The notes below the pieces were generated by a model, which worked only from the letters and a program-made list of their open reading frames with translations, did no database searches and had not been told where the DNA came from. Below are positions 33,264 to 42,093 of a stretch of DNA of 60,697 nt, one piece after another; positions within the stretch are counted from its first letter, which is position 1; every line of letters begins with the position of its first letter. The translations under genes were made by a program, and so were the position numbers. Location of the stretch: assembly GCA_029269125.1 (NCBI GenBank), contig JARHXX010000023.1, positions 1 through 60,697 on the forward strand. The letters run 5' to 3'. The DNA comes from Kiritimatiellaeota bacterium B1221. Lineage in GTDB: Bacteria > Verrucomicrobiota > Kiritimatiellia > SS1-B-03-39 > UBA6053.

Positions 33264-36200
33264 TCATTGACAGACAGGCCGCCGTTCAATCCAGTCAAAC
33301 CCGCCTTCGCGAATACGCTGAGCCAAGCGCCCCTTCAGACATGAACCCTTGCGTTCCACAATCTCTCCCTCATGGTCACATAAGCGGTAAAGCACGTCAT
33401 TCCCTGCGCCGGAATGAATAAGATCCCGCCCCTCCGGATTGTGATAGGTCACCAAAGTCTTACCCAGAAAAAGGACCGTAAAGCTGTTTTCTTCAATGGC
33501 GAGTTGCCGTTTGTTTCCATCCGGCAGCACCCATTCGCATTCCGAGGCACTGCGGGTGAAAATCCACGATGGTAAACAGGGCGCCAACTCAAACACCAAT
33601 TCCCCCCCTTCCATCCGAAACGGACGCTCCCCAAAACACATTCTCAAAAAAAGATCCAGCACTTCGGCCGTTGTTCCGCTGGAACGCGGCTGATATCCGC
33701 GCCCGTGCCGCTCGGGATACGGATGCCGGCTGGAGGTAATAAAGGAGGTGTTTTCCAACGGACTCCGCCCGTACCGTTCCGGAGGCTGAAAGGGAACCAT
33801 CACATCGCGCATGCATTCAAACAACCGCTCGTATTGCCCGCTCTCCAACATGGAAACCAACAACTTGTGTTCCATATGCAGGAAGACATTTTCGTTCTCA
33901 AACCAACCCGCTGTCCACACCCCCAGACGACCTACAGCAGCCCCGTAGTCTGTCATCCGGTCTCCCAAAATATACATTTTCAGTTTGGGATCAAAGAGCG
34001 GGGAGGCTCGGAGAGCCTCACATAAACCGGCAGCCTCCTCTTTCCCCTCACAAATCCGGAGCGCATGCACCGGCGCCTCCAAAAACAGCGGCAAGGCCTC
34101 CGCTGTAAATTCGGGCACCGTCACCCGTGGATATCCATCGGCAGAAAGCAAGGGCTCTCCTTCCCCATCACGTTGCAGCGTCCACCCCTCGGGTTTGTGC
34201 AGGAAATAGGTCTGCGGCAACCCGCTTTCTTTGTCCGTCACTTTTCCCGCCAGCTTAACCAGAAATCCTTCCAACGTTGTCAAAAAGTCCTGAATAACCG
34301 GTCCCTCGACTTCGCACATCCCCCCGGATAGCCCCATCCAGGTCTCTGCGCGAAAAGCTTCCTTGGCGTCATTGGCCGCCCGCCAATACGCCATGGGATC
34401 GCCGGAATTCTCCTCCACAGCCTTAGCCATCTCCTCGAAAAATGTGCATAATTCCCGGGGCCAGCATTGGAGGGGAACCTTCATGCTTTTCAGCAGATCC
34501 GATATCATACGTACCGCCCGTAACAATTGAAACAGCTCCGAGGTACTGGAGCCAAACATGTAGGGAAGACGGTTGAGCGAATCCAGCCAGCCCGGATGCC
34601 CCGCCTCCATCTCCAGTCCAAACCCGGAGGGTGCAATACTCGCGGCCTTGTTCAGCATCAGGCAAAGAATTTTTTCCAGCAAGTTGGTGGTATAAACCCT
34701 CCCTTTCCCATGACCGCAACGCACCCGGTTCACCCCATCCCGCCGGCCGGCCAACAGTTTTTTCTTGGCCGGATCCACCAGCGGCTGCCCCATTTGATGT
34801 ATCAGACCTTCCCCAACCAACAAATAACGCTCAGCCCGGGGAAGGACCCGGTTTTCATCATCCCAGTAACTGTAATCCACTTCGTGCAATAAAACCTTTT
34901 CCAAACGGTCAGGAAACAATGCACCAAAACGATCCAGATGATCAAAGCAGTAAAACCAGTGGTCAATCCAGAATCCAGTACCATATTCGGCCCGCTCGTG
35001 CGTACACGCAGCGGCCAGAATATTTTCCAGGACCCCCGAACGTTCTTTGTCCATCCCCCCGGACTTTTCCAGGACGCCCAACAACGCCCCCACCGTAAAC
35101 TCACCGCGAATACAGGCCTCCAACATCCCCTCCGGATCCGCCAGCCCCAACTTTTCGACCAAAGCTGCCGCATCGACCTCCTCATCCAGTCGGAAAGCCA
35201 CACCCAAACATTCCATCGGATTAAATCCATCGAGCCGGAGCAGGTTAAAGAAATACCGAAGATTTCCCGCGCCAATATCCGGATGAAACCAAATATCATT
35301 TCGCCTGTTTTGATTCACATCCCGATAATGCCCGTTTCCCTGACTAAAATATGTCGGTGACAAACTGAAACAGTTATAATCCCGCTCCAGATCACCATGG
35401 ACCCGGTTGTAAACATGCAGCGGATGATCCCGATCCCCCGCCGACAGCGTCATAGGCAACCCGCCACGCAACACATTATCGAGAAAAGTCATGGGAATAT
35501 ACTGATTAAACAGCTCATCCTCCCCATGCATGAAAAAACGGTGCAGTACCTTGTCCACCTCCAGGTCCGACTCCTCCTGCTTGCGCGCAACCCATCCGGG
35601 ACTCATTGCACGTTCACGGAATTCACGCGCCGCCTCAAAAGTTTCGGCCGATCCGCAGAACGTATGCCAGGTCACCGACGCCCCCGCCTCCAGTTCAACT
35701 TCATGATGGGAAAATGCCGAAGCGGTCATACATGCCGTTTTTTGTGCGGACAAATCAATCGCCTCTCCCCGCGCGAACCGCAAAGGGAGAGCCAAAGACC
35801 CGCCCTCCCCGAAAACACAGTCCCCATCGGCCAAAATGGGCAAGGATTTTTGGGTATCTTCGGTGATCGTAAAATAGAAATTGCCGGCCTCGCGTTTACC
35901 GATGACATGGTCGTAGGAAGGGGCATCCAAAAATCGGTAAAAGGGAAGCCCCTCTTCCAGTCCGTCGATCTTTAAATAGCCCAGGCTGACGAATGGCTCA
36001 TTCTGGGAGGCCGCATGAGTTAATCCATAGGGTATCAAACGGGAAAACCCGTCCAAAATCTCCAAACGTCTCCGGACATCAGAACGGTTGTGAAGGGTCA
36101 CACTGCGCAACAAACAGGGACATGTCTCACCGGGAACCGTGGTGTACGACACCTCAAAGTCCATCCCCAGCCCATTGGCCTCTTCGCTTAAAAATAAACG

Positions 36201-36497
36201 GGAAGGTGTGGTATCCAGTGACCGCTCCGCCTCTTCCGCGGCCCGGAAGGGTTCGTAAAACCGCCATTCATCCGCTTCCTGCCACCGAACCAAAGTGCGG
36301 AAACCCTCTTGTTCCACCCGGGCCTGATGCAGAAAGGCCGATTGAAACGGCATGATCGCATGATCCTTGTCCTGGGTACCGAAACAGGCCACCGCCTGCC
36401 CCCGATTCACAAAATACAACCACAGCGGCTTACCATATAAACCGGCGATCCCGGGTAAAAATGAACTGTAAGGGGCACTGCGATCAAATGAAGTCAT
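33264..36497 (-). CDS. GH94-like glycoside phosphorylase family protein (large form)
   Basis: 1077 residues. The N-terminal third is a beta-sandwich typical of glycoside phosphorylases (EVSYTTVPGETCPCLLRSVT, TLHNRSDVRRRLEILDGFSR). The centre and C-terminus form a helical toroid (YFSQGNGHYRDVNQNRRNDI, PGWLDSLNRLPYMFGSSTSE, SGGMCEVEGPVIQDFL) ending in a small beta cap (WVLPDGNKRQLAIEEN). Size and layout resemble GH94 and GH161 phosphorylases, or the phosphorylase part of cyclic glucan synthases. I do not see the usual catalytic Asp motif of cellobiose phosphorylase, so activity is uncertain. Cytoplasmic. It is first in the minus-strand run leading to rhaB and the GH10-like gene. Confidence 0.6.
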   Translation of the reverse strand: MTSFDRSAPYSSFLPGIAGLYGKPLWLYFVNRGQAVACFGTQDKDHAIMPFQSAFLHQARVEQEGFRTLVRWQEADEWRFYEPFRAAEEAERSLDTTPSRLFLSEEANGLGMDFEVSYTTVPGETCPCLLRSVTLHNRSDVRRRLEILDGFSRLIPYGLTHAASQNEPFVSLGYLKIDGLEEGLPFYRFLDAPSYDHVIGKREAGNFYFTITEDTQKSLPILADGDCVFGEGGSLALPLRFARGEAIDLSAQKTACMTASAFSHHEVELEAGASVTWHTFCGSAETFEAAREFRERAMSPGWVARKQEESDLEVDKVLHRFFMHGEDELFNQYIPMTFLDNVLRGGLPMTLSAGDRDHPLHVYNRVHGDLERDYNCFSLSPTYFSQGNGHYRDVNQNRRNDIWFHPDIGAGNLRYFFNLLRLDGFNPMECLGVAFRLDEEVDAAALVEKLGLADPEGMLEACIRGEFTVGALLGVLEKSGGMDKERSGVLENILAAACTHERAEYGTGFWIDHWFYCFDHLDRFGALFPDRLEKVLLHEVDYSYWDDENRVLPRAERYLLVGEGLIHQMGQPLVDPAKKKLLAGRRDGVNRVRCGHGKGRVYTTNLLEKILCLMLNKAASIAPSGFGLEMEAGHPGWLDSLNRLPYMFGSSTSELFQLLRAVRMISDLLKSMKVPLQCWPRELCTFFEEMAKAVEENSGDPMAYWRAANDAKEAFRAETWMGLSGGMCEVEGPVIQDFLTTLEGFLVKLAGKVTDKESGLPQTYFLHKPEGWTLQRDGEGEPLLSADGYPRVTVPEFTAEALPLFLEAPVHALRICEGKEEAAGLCEALRASPLFDPKLKMYILGDRMTDYGAAVGRLGVWTAGWFENENVFLHMEHKLLVSMLESGQYERLFECMRDVMVPFQPPERYGRSPLENTSFITSSRHPYPERHGRGYQPRSSGTTAEVLDLFLRMCFGERPFRMEGGELVFELAPCLPSWIFTRSASECEWVLPDGNKRQLAIEENSFTVLFLGKTLVTYHNPEGRDLIHSGAGNDVLYRLCDHEGEIVERKGSCLKGRLAQRIREGGFDWIERRPVCQ

Positions 36498-36712
36498 ACG
36501 TTTTCTCGTTTAAGGATTCAGACTTTTTTAATAACATTAAATTACTGACCCGGCAAGGACGAATCCACGCCGGGAAAGGGTCTTCCGCGGTCCCCGCGAA
36601 AGACAGTGAAAAACCCATGCCCGCCCGGGTCACGGCAACGCGCGAAACCTGTGAAGCATGATTTTTCGAACACACCCACAGGGAAATCTTGACCTCCCCG
36701 CCCCCAGGGACC

Positions 36713-37684
36713 ATGTTCCCGCGCATGCCTCAAGCTTTACGCCAATTTGAAACACTCCTCACCCGGCATTTCAGTCTGTTTCTGATCTCAGCGCTGGCGG
36801 TCGGCCTGCTCTTTCCCCCACTGGCCGATGCGTCAACCCCTCTGATTTCCCCATTATTGATGGGGGTCATTTACTTAAGCTTCCTCAAGACCGACTACAC
36901 GGTTCTCGCCCGTGAAATCCGAAATGGGAAAAGACAACTCTGGCTAAATGTCTTTAGCCTCGTCCTGCTTCCTTCTCTGCTCTTCCTCTTGGTCAAAGCA
37001 TTCGAACATTACGCCGGCACCCACCCCGCCTGGGGCACCGGCGTGCTCCTCCTCTACGCCTGTCCGGTCGCCGCCATGGCGCCCACCCTCGCCCTGGTCA
37101 TGCACGGACATTTTGAACGGACCTTGTGCATTCTAATCCTCAACTCCATTATCGCCCCCTTCACCCTTCCCCTGCTTCTTTCCTTCTGGGTGGGGACGAC
37201 TCTGGATGCGGAACCGTGGAGAATGGTCCTCTTTCTGGCCAGGCTCATCCTGATCCCTTTTGCCTTTGCCCAACTGACCATACACCGTGGAAAACCCATT
37301 CTTAAAGCGTTAAAACCCCATACGGCGGCACTCTCTGTGTTTTTATTGTGCCTGGTGGTCATCGGGGGAGTTGCCGGCCTGTCCGAAACCGTAAAAGATA
37401 ACCCCCGTATCATCCTTGAGGGTGTAGCTGTCAGTTCCGTCTGTTTATTTCTCGCGTACGTCATTGGATGGTTTCTACATCTCCCCGGCGCCTCCCTGCG
37501 TGACCGCTCCACGCTTTCCGTGATCGCCGCCTGGAGTAACATCGGACTCTCCATCGTGTTTGCCAAACAATTTTTCCCCGACAGCGATATTCTTCTCTTC
37601 GTCGTCCTCTCAGAAATCCCGTGGAATATGGCCTTCGCCCCCGCCCATGCTTTTATAAGAAAAAGGAGTCGTCAGCATGTTTAA
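36713..37684 (+). CDS. BASS-family (bile acid:sodium symporter-like) transporter
   Basis: 323 residues from the first ATG of the frame at 36713 (another at 36725). About nine to ten hydrophobic helices, beginning with HFSLFLISALAVGLLFPPLA. Characteristic features are VLLLYACPVAAMAPTLALVM, FTLPLLLSFWVG and the late IAAWSNIGLSIVFAKQFFPD with a discontinuous-helix-like Asn. It should move an organic anion with sodium across the inner membrane. The substrate is unknown; BASS members carry bile acids, pyruvate, pantoate and others. It overlaps the following unknown gene by eight bases, so the two are co-transcribed. Confidence 0.8.
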   Translation: MFPRMPQALRQFETLLTRHFSLFLISALAVGLLFPPLADASTPLISPLLMGVIYLSFLKTDYTVLAREIRNGKRQLWLNVFSLVLLPSLLFLLVKAFEHYAGTHPAWGTGVLLLYACPVAAMAPTLALVMHGHFERTLCILILNSIIAPFTLPLLLSFWVGTTLDAEPWRMVLFLARLILIPFAFAQLTIHRGKPILKALKPHTAALSVFLLCLVVIGGVAGLSETVKDNPRIILEGVAVSSVCLFLAYVIGWFLHLPGASLRDRSTLSVIAAWSNIGLSIVFAKQFFPDSDILLFVVLSEIPWNMAFAPAHAFIRKRSRQHV

Positions 37685-38231
37685 TCTCTTCCGCGTCAAA
37701 ACCTTTACCGATGATTGGATAAAATCGAAACCGTTACAACTCAGCGTCGACATTCAAACATCAACCTTCTGCGGAAAGCCCCTGGGCACAAAGATTGAAG
37801 CCTTCTCTTTTTTAGGGAAAACCGAGAATCCGAAAGCCGTAAAAGAGCTGGAAACCCTGTATTATTATTCCGCGGGCATCGCCCTGGGATTTGATGCGGT
37901 CTCCTCAGCATTTTGTGACCTGCGAATCGTCTGGGAGGATGTTTCAAATGAAGGATTCACTCCCTTTGCCGGCACGATTCATTATGGGAACCAAACCTTG
38001 GCATCTCTGGAAAAAGAGAACATCGTCTCCATTTTAGGGGAGCCTTACGGCGCACACCGGGATGAGGAAGAAGAACTTCTCTTTTACGATACGCCCCACC
38101 GAGAATGGCAATTCGAATTCACCCTGGACGGAAAACTGAAACAGCTCATCCTCACCCACCCCCCCATCCTCGAAGATGAATTTCAACGCGAATGTTACGG
38201 CATCACCCAGCCCTGGCCGCCCCCGCAGTAA
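37677..38231 (+). CDS. Protein of unknown function
   Basis: 184 residues, no signal peptide or membrane helix. I do not recognise the family. The second half (VSILGEPYGAHRDEEEELLF, then WQFEFTLDGKLKQLILTHP) alternates strands and turns, with a GEP motif like that in some small beta-rich immunity or lipoprotein-like folds, but this is weak. It overlaps the BASS transporter gene by eight bases and must be translated after it. There is no toxin-like partner next to it. Confidence 0.7.
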   Translation: MFNLFRVKTFTDDWIKSKPLQLSVDIQTSTFCGKPLGTKIEAFSFLGKTENPKAVKELETLYYYSAGIALGFDAVSSAFCDLRIVWEDVSNEGFTPFAGTIHYGNQTLASLEKENIVSILGEPYGAHRDEEEELLFYDTPHREWQFEFTLDGKLKQLILTHPPILEDEFQRECYGITQPWPPPQ

Positions 38232-38338
38232 AATTCAACCCATTCACCTTCCGGACCGATCCTGGCCCGGGTTCCCCCACTTTGAATGAACAAAAGTATT
38301 TGCACTCTCAAATGGTTTAACCTATCGCTGCCCTCCTT

Positions 38339-39358
38339 ATGAAAACACTACTAAATGAATCGTTCGTGCATGGAGCCATCAGTCTTGAGCAGGGGGAAAA
38401 CTGGGTCCGGCCCTGGCGGATGAACTTTGCAGACAAAGTTTTGTTTGAAGAATCCCACGGGGAATTGATACTGAAAATGGGCGATCCCGCCGGCATACGG
38501 GTGAGTTTTCATACCGACAGTCCGTATGTAGAGCTGGAAGTCGCCAACCCCAATGAAACCGACACCTCCCGTTTATACGACCTCGTGGCAGACGGAGAAT
38601 ATATTTCTTCCGCCACCGTCAATTTGGAAAACAACCGGGTGCGCTTTGATCCGTTACCTGAGGATGCGTCCAAGCGACTCGAAATTTGGTTGCCGATGGC
38701 GGGAAAAATACAGTTAAAAAGCCTGATCACAGCAGAAGGTTCGTCTCTCAGTCCTCTCGAAGATACCCGCCTGCGCTGGGTCACTTATGGAAGTTCGATT
38801 ACCCAGTGCAACGCCAGCTTCAGCCCCTCCCGCACCTGGCCCGCAACCGCCGCCCGCGCCAAGGATCTGCAACTCACCTGCCTGGGTTTCGGAGGTCAGT
38901 GCCATATCGATTCCATGATCGGCCGGCAAATTCGCGATATACCCGCAGATATCATCACCCTTAAACTGGGGATCAATGTCTATGGCAGAGGCAGCCTCAA
39001 CGAAAGAAGTTTTGCCCCGGCTATCGTCGGCATGGTGCAAACCATCCGTGAAAAACATCCCACAACGCCCATCGGTCTCGTCACCGCCATTCACGGCTGT
39101 AACCGGGAAACCGAAAAGAACATTTCAGGGATGACACTGGAAAGTTACCGTGAACAGCTGCGTCGGGCCTATCAGGCATTGAAAGCCCATGGGGACCCAC
39201 ATATATTTCTATTTGAAGGCACCGGTTTATTGGACAAATCTCTCGCCCACCTCCTCCCGGATGACCTCCACCCCAACGGCGAAGGCTATGAACATATGGG
39301 CAATCAGGTTGCGGAACACCTGCTGCCACAACTCCTCGCCGATTTAAAATCATCATAA
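38339..39358 (+). CDS. SGNH/GDSL hydrolase with N-terminal beta-sandwich
   Basis: 339 residues. Residues 1 to about 140 form a beta-sandwich (VRPWRMNFADKVLFEES, YDLVADGEYISSA). The rest is an SGNH esterase: RWVTYGSSITQCNASF with the nucleophile Ser, GFGGQCHIDS with the oxyanion Gly, ITLKLGINVYG with Asn, and LLPDDLHPNGEGY with the catalytic Asp-His. The two-domain layout resembles carbohydrate acetyl-esterases (CE2-like). No signal peptide, so it probably deacetylates oligosaccharides in the cytoplasm. It stands between the unknown gene and the ExbB operon, followed by a hairpin at 39463-39498. Confidence 0.88.
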   Translation: MKTLLNESFVHGAISLEQGENWVRPWRMNFADKVLFEESHGELILKMGDPAGIRVSFHTDSPYVELEVANPNETDTSRLYDLVADGEYISSATVNLENNRVRFDPLPEDASKRLEIWLPMAGKIQLKSLITAEGSSLSPLEDTRLRWVTYGSSITQCNASFSPSRTWPATAARAKDLQLTCLGFGGQCHIDSMIGRQIRDIPADIITLKLGINVYGRGSLNERSFAPAIVGMVQTIREKHPTTPIGLVTAIHGCNRETEKNISGMTLESYREQLRRAYQALKAHGDPHIFLFEGTGLLDKSLAHLLPDDLHPNGEGYEHMGNQVAEHLLPQLLADLKSS

Positions 39359-39462
39359 AGACGCCAGTGACCGCGTAAGCAGTCGGTATCCAAAATGCGT
39401 CCGGCCTCTTCTCTCCTTTTCACAGGGACTGCAGGGGCTTTTTTTTGATACCCGTACCCACA

Positions 39463-39498
39463 GCGGTGAAATGCGGAGGCCCGATTCCGTTTCACCGC
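39463..39498 (+). terminator. Hairpin downstream of the SGNH hydrolase gene
   Basis: GCGGTGAAA (39463-39471) pairs exactly with TTTCACCGC (39490-39498). A CGGA/TCCG inner extension lengthens the stem with a small bulge. No T run follows, so termination is uncertain. Confidence 0.4.
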
Positions 39499-39556
39499 CT
39501 CCCCCCGACAAGCGCAGGGTTTGGCAAAAATGAAAATGGCCTCGTTAAAAAATCCT

Positions 39557-39585
39557 TTGACAAGTGCGCACTTCCTCCCTACACA
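39557..39585 (+). promoter_or_regulatory. Putative promoter with a palindrome in its spacer (ExbB operon)
   Basis: TTGACA at 39557-39562 is a perfect -35 box, with a weak -10 (TACACA, 39580-39585) after 17 bases. Between them AAGTGCGCACTT (39562-39573) is a perfect 12-bp palindrome, placed where a repressor or activator would act. The start codon of the ExbB-like gene is at 39631. Confidence 0.45.
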
Positions 39586-39630
39586 CTCAGTCTCTCGCAG
39601 TAGTTTACGTCATTTTGACCCTTACATTTT

Positions 39631-40419
39631 ATGAAATCCTTTAGAATCCCTCTCTATATCGTATGCCTTTTTGTAGCCTTTTCGGTTTCTCCCTTTGGCA
39701 TTTTCGCCCAGGAAGAGTCCACAGACCCCGTTGCCGAAGTTACAGTTGAAGAAACCCTGGAAGAAGAAGTGAGCAGCTCCAACGCGCTGGTCGAAAAACT
39801 CCGGGGCAGTGGTAAAACCGGTATTGCGCTGTTTGCCATTTCCATCATTGGCTTTTCATTCGCCTTCGAACGGGTGTTTAACTTACGCAAATCCCGCATC
39901 ACCCCGGCAGGGCTTGCCGGCAAAGCTGATAAACTGTGGAACAATGGTGATATTGAAGGCATCAAAAAACTCGCGGCCGCAAGCCACTCCACCCTCGGCC
40001 GGGTCATCGTCGAAATCGTGGAACACCGCGATTCCCCCCGCCCCGACGTCACCACCATGGCCGGCGATGTCGCCAGCCGCGAAATGCGTTACCATTTGCA
40101 ATGGGCCTACCCCCTGGCGGTGGTCGCCACCATCAGTCCCCTGCTGGGACTTTTCGGAACGGTTTACGGTATGATCGGCGCATTCGAATCCGTTGCCCTC
40201 GCCGGCGAAATGGGAGACCCCTCCATTATGGCGGGCGACATTTCTTTCGCACTGATTACCACCGCGCTCGGACTGGTCATCGCCGTTCCCGCTCTCTCCT
40301 GTTACCACTTTTTCCGCATTCGCACCAACATGCTCGCTTTGGGGTTGGAGGAGCAACTCAGTCATTTGATCAGCCGCTGGTTTAAACCGGCCAGTGCCAC
40401 CTCCGAACAGGGCGAATAA
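39631..40419 (+). CDS. ExbB/TolQ/MotA-family proton channel protein
   Basis: 262 residues. A signal-like hydrophobic N-terminus (LYIVCLFVAFSVSPFGIFA) and a short acidic periplasmic stretch (TVEETLEEEV) precede three family helices: GIALFAISIIGFSFAFERVF, YPLAVVATISPLLGLFGTVY and the last around ISFALITTALGLVIAVP. The GLFGTVYGMIGAF segment and the Thr/Ser residues lining helices 2 and 3 are diagnostic. With ExbD it should form an inner-membrane channel using the proton-motive force. The extra N-terminal signal segment occurs in one ExbB subgroup. First gene of a tight four-gene operon; the ExbD start follows its stop by one base. Confidence 0.93.
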   Translation: MKSFRIPLYIVCLFVAFSVSPFGIFAQEESTDPVAEVTVEETLEEEVSSSNALVEKLRGSGKTGIALFAISIIGFSFAFERVFNLRKSRITPAGLAGKADKLWNNGDIEGIKKLAAASHSTLGRVIVEIVEHRDSPRPDVTTMAGDVASREMRYHLQWAYPLAVVATISPLLGLFGTVYGMIGAFESVALAGEMGDPSIMAGDISFALITTALGLVIAVPALSCYHFFRIRTNMLALGLEEQLSHLISRWFKPASATSEQGE

Positions 40420-40420
40420 C

Positions 40421-40864
40421 ATGCGTCTTAACTTGGATGATGGTGATGACATCACAGTCGACATGGGTCCCCTGATCGACTGTGTATTCCTGCTGCTCAT
40501 TTTTTTCCTGGTGTCCACCACCATGAAAAAACCCGAACAGGAAATTCCGGTGGAACTCCCCGATCCCGCAATCTCGTCAATCTCCAGTGCCGCCATGCAG
40601 GTGCAAAACCTGGTGGTCGACGCGCAAGGGAAATTTTATTGGGGCGCCACCCCGATCGGGCAACAGGCGCTGCATGATCAAATCAGAACCTGGGGCGAAA
40701 CCAATCCCGACGGCCACTTACGTATCAAAGTTGACCGGAACGCTCCCTCGCGCTTTCTCGTGCAAATCCTGGACCTCTGTGCCTATGAGGGGCTGACCAA
40801 CTATGCGCTTCATACCCAGGACCAGACCGCCCCGCACGCAAACGATATCAAATCAAATCCATGA
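40421..40864 (+). CDS. ExbD/TolR-family biopolymer transport protein
   Basis: 147 residues from the ATG at 40421, one base after the ExbB-like stop; the longer frame lies inside the upstream gene. A short cytoplasmic tail, then the single helix VDMGPLIDCVFLLLIFFLVS with the essential Asp (D20), then a periplasmic domain (VQNLVVDAQGKFYWGATPIG, LRIKVDRNAPSRFLVQILDL) of the TolR/ExbD fold. It forms the moving core of the ExbB channel. It overlaps the next gene by an ATGA junction, so the output protein is translationally coupled. Confidence 0.93.
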   Translation: MRLNLDDGDDITVDMGPLIDCVFLLLIFFLVSTTMKKPEQEIPVELPDPAISSISSAAMQVQNLVVDAQGKFYWGATPIGQQALHDQIRTWGETNPDGHLRIKVDRNAPSRFLVQILDLCAYEGLTNYALHTQDQTAPHANDIKSNP

Positions 40865-42093
40865 GCACTTCCGAAGAGGATTATTCTCCGTTTGACGAAG
40901 AAAAAAAGAACCGCATGGTCTGGATCGTTCCTTCGGTTCTCCTGCATGTCATTTTCCTCATCGTCTGGTTGTCCCTGCCCGAGGAACCTCCGCGTAAACC
41001 TTCGACCCGCAAGCTGATCATCAACAGCCAGCAGGCCGAACAGCTTCAGCAACACGTGGAGGACGCCAACCTCCTGGTTCTCCATTCAAAGGTTTCCGAA
41101 CTTCAGGATATCAAGCAGGCCATGGCAAAAATCCGTGACAACAAAATGAATCAGCTCCGTTCCTTCGAACAGGAAATGATTGAAGTGGCCCCCCGGGATG
41201 CCCGCGATCTATTTCATCAGTTTATGAGCGCACAAATGCTCATCATCCAAAACTATCAGGAACTGCTTGAAACCATAAACCAAAGCGAATCCAGATCCAT
41301 CCCGCTCGCGGACCTCATCGAAGAAAAAAACCTCGAAGCCCTGATGCCCTCTCTCTTCGAGATCGACGATTTACATACCCTGGCCCATCAGAAATTGACT
41401 GCGGTCCAGGAACAAAGCGATATATCCTTTGCTTTGGTCAACACCGGTGAAGTGCAGTTGGACTGGATCGAAAACCCAGCCGTCATGCATGAACTTGCAG
41501 AACTCAAACAGGCCATGTCCGGGGCACGTGAAGCGAAAAACAAAGTGTTCAGCAACGTCAAATCCGCTTATGGCGGCAAACCTGAACAGGCTCTGAACCG
41601 CCTTACCGAAGTTCCCGATGATTTCATCCAAACCCTCAAAGACTACGAACAGCATCTCCTGGACGGCCAAGCCGAATTAGAGAAAAAACAAACCGAGCTC
41701 AGTGGAAAAATCGCCGACAGTGAAAACAAAGTTTTGGAATTGGAAACCCAAATAAAATCCGCCGAAACGCAACTGAAAACCATGGAGAACGGTAAAGAGA
41801 AAAATGCGCTTACCCAAAATCTGAAGAAACTTCGCGGACAGCTGAAGAGCGCAAAACGAAAAGTGGGCGATCAGAAAAAAGCCTATGGCCGTCTCAAATT
41901 TTCACCCGACCGCAAATTGGGAAATAAGTACAAAGCCATCCATGCCTACATGGATAACTTATTCACCAAGTCCCCCCAGACCGAATGGATTACCCAGGCG
42001 CTTCAAGCTCAACGCCAGGTAGCCGAAGCTTCAAAAGCCCTGCTGGAAACTCTCGCCCAAAGCAACGTATCCCCTGCGGAGGTTCAACCATGA
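40861..42093 (+). CDS. TonB-like single-pass coiled-coil protein
   Basis: 410 residues. After 18 polar residues comes one membrane helix (MVWIVPSVLLHVIFLIVWLS) holding S25-x3-H29. This is the same SxxxH pattern that TonB uses to contact ExbB/ExbD. The protein then lacks a Pro-rich linker and a TonB C-terminal domain. Instead it has mixed helical segments and a long coiled coil at about 260-350 (QAELEKKQTELSGKI, KVLELETQIKSAETQLKTME, LRGQLKSAKRKVGDQKKAYG). It is probably anchored in the inner membrane with the coil in the periplasm, transmitting motion from the channel. No named family recognised. It overlaps both neighbours by ATGA junctions. Confidence 0.75.
   Translation: MSTSEEDYSPFDEEKKNRMVWIVPSVLLHVIFLIVWLSLPEEPPRKPSTRKLIINSQQAEQLQQHVEDANLLVLHSKVSELQDIKQAMAKIRDNKMNQLRSFEQEMIEVAPRDARDLFHQFMSAQMLIIQNYQELLETINQSESRSIPLADLIEEKNLEALMPSLFEIDDLHTLAHQKLTAVQEQSDISFALVNTGEVQLDWIENPAVMHELAELKQAMSGAREAKNKVFSNVKSAYGGKPEQALNRLTEVPDDFIQTLKDYEQHLLDGQAELEKKQTELSGKIADSENKVLELETQIKSAETQLKTMENGKEKNALTQNLKKLRGQLKSAKRKVGDQKKAYGRLKFSPDRKLGNKYKAIHAYMDNLFTKSPQTEWITQALQAQRQVAEASKALLETLAQSNVSPAEVQP

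Noticed and set aside
40861..42093. Zorya-like or MotAB-type defence system
   Set aside because: An ExbB/ExbD pair with coiled coils invites this idea, but there is no helicase, nuclease or ZorC/ZorD-like partner, and the fourth protein is exported.
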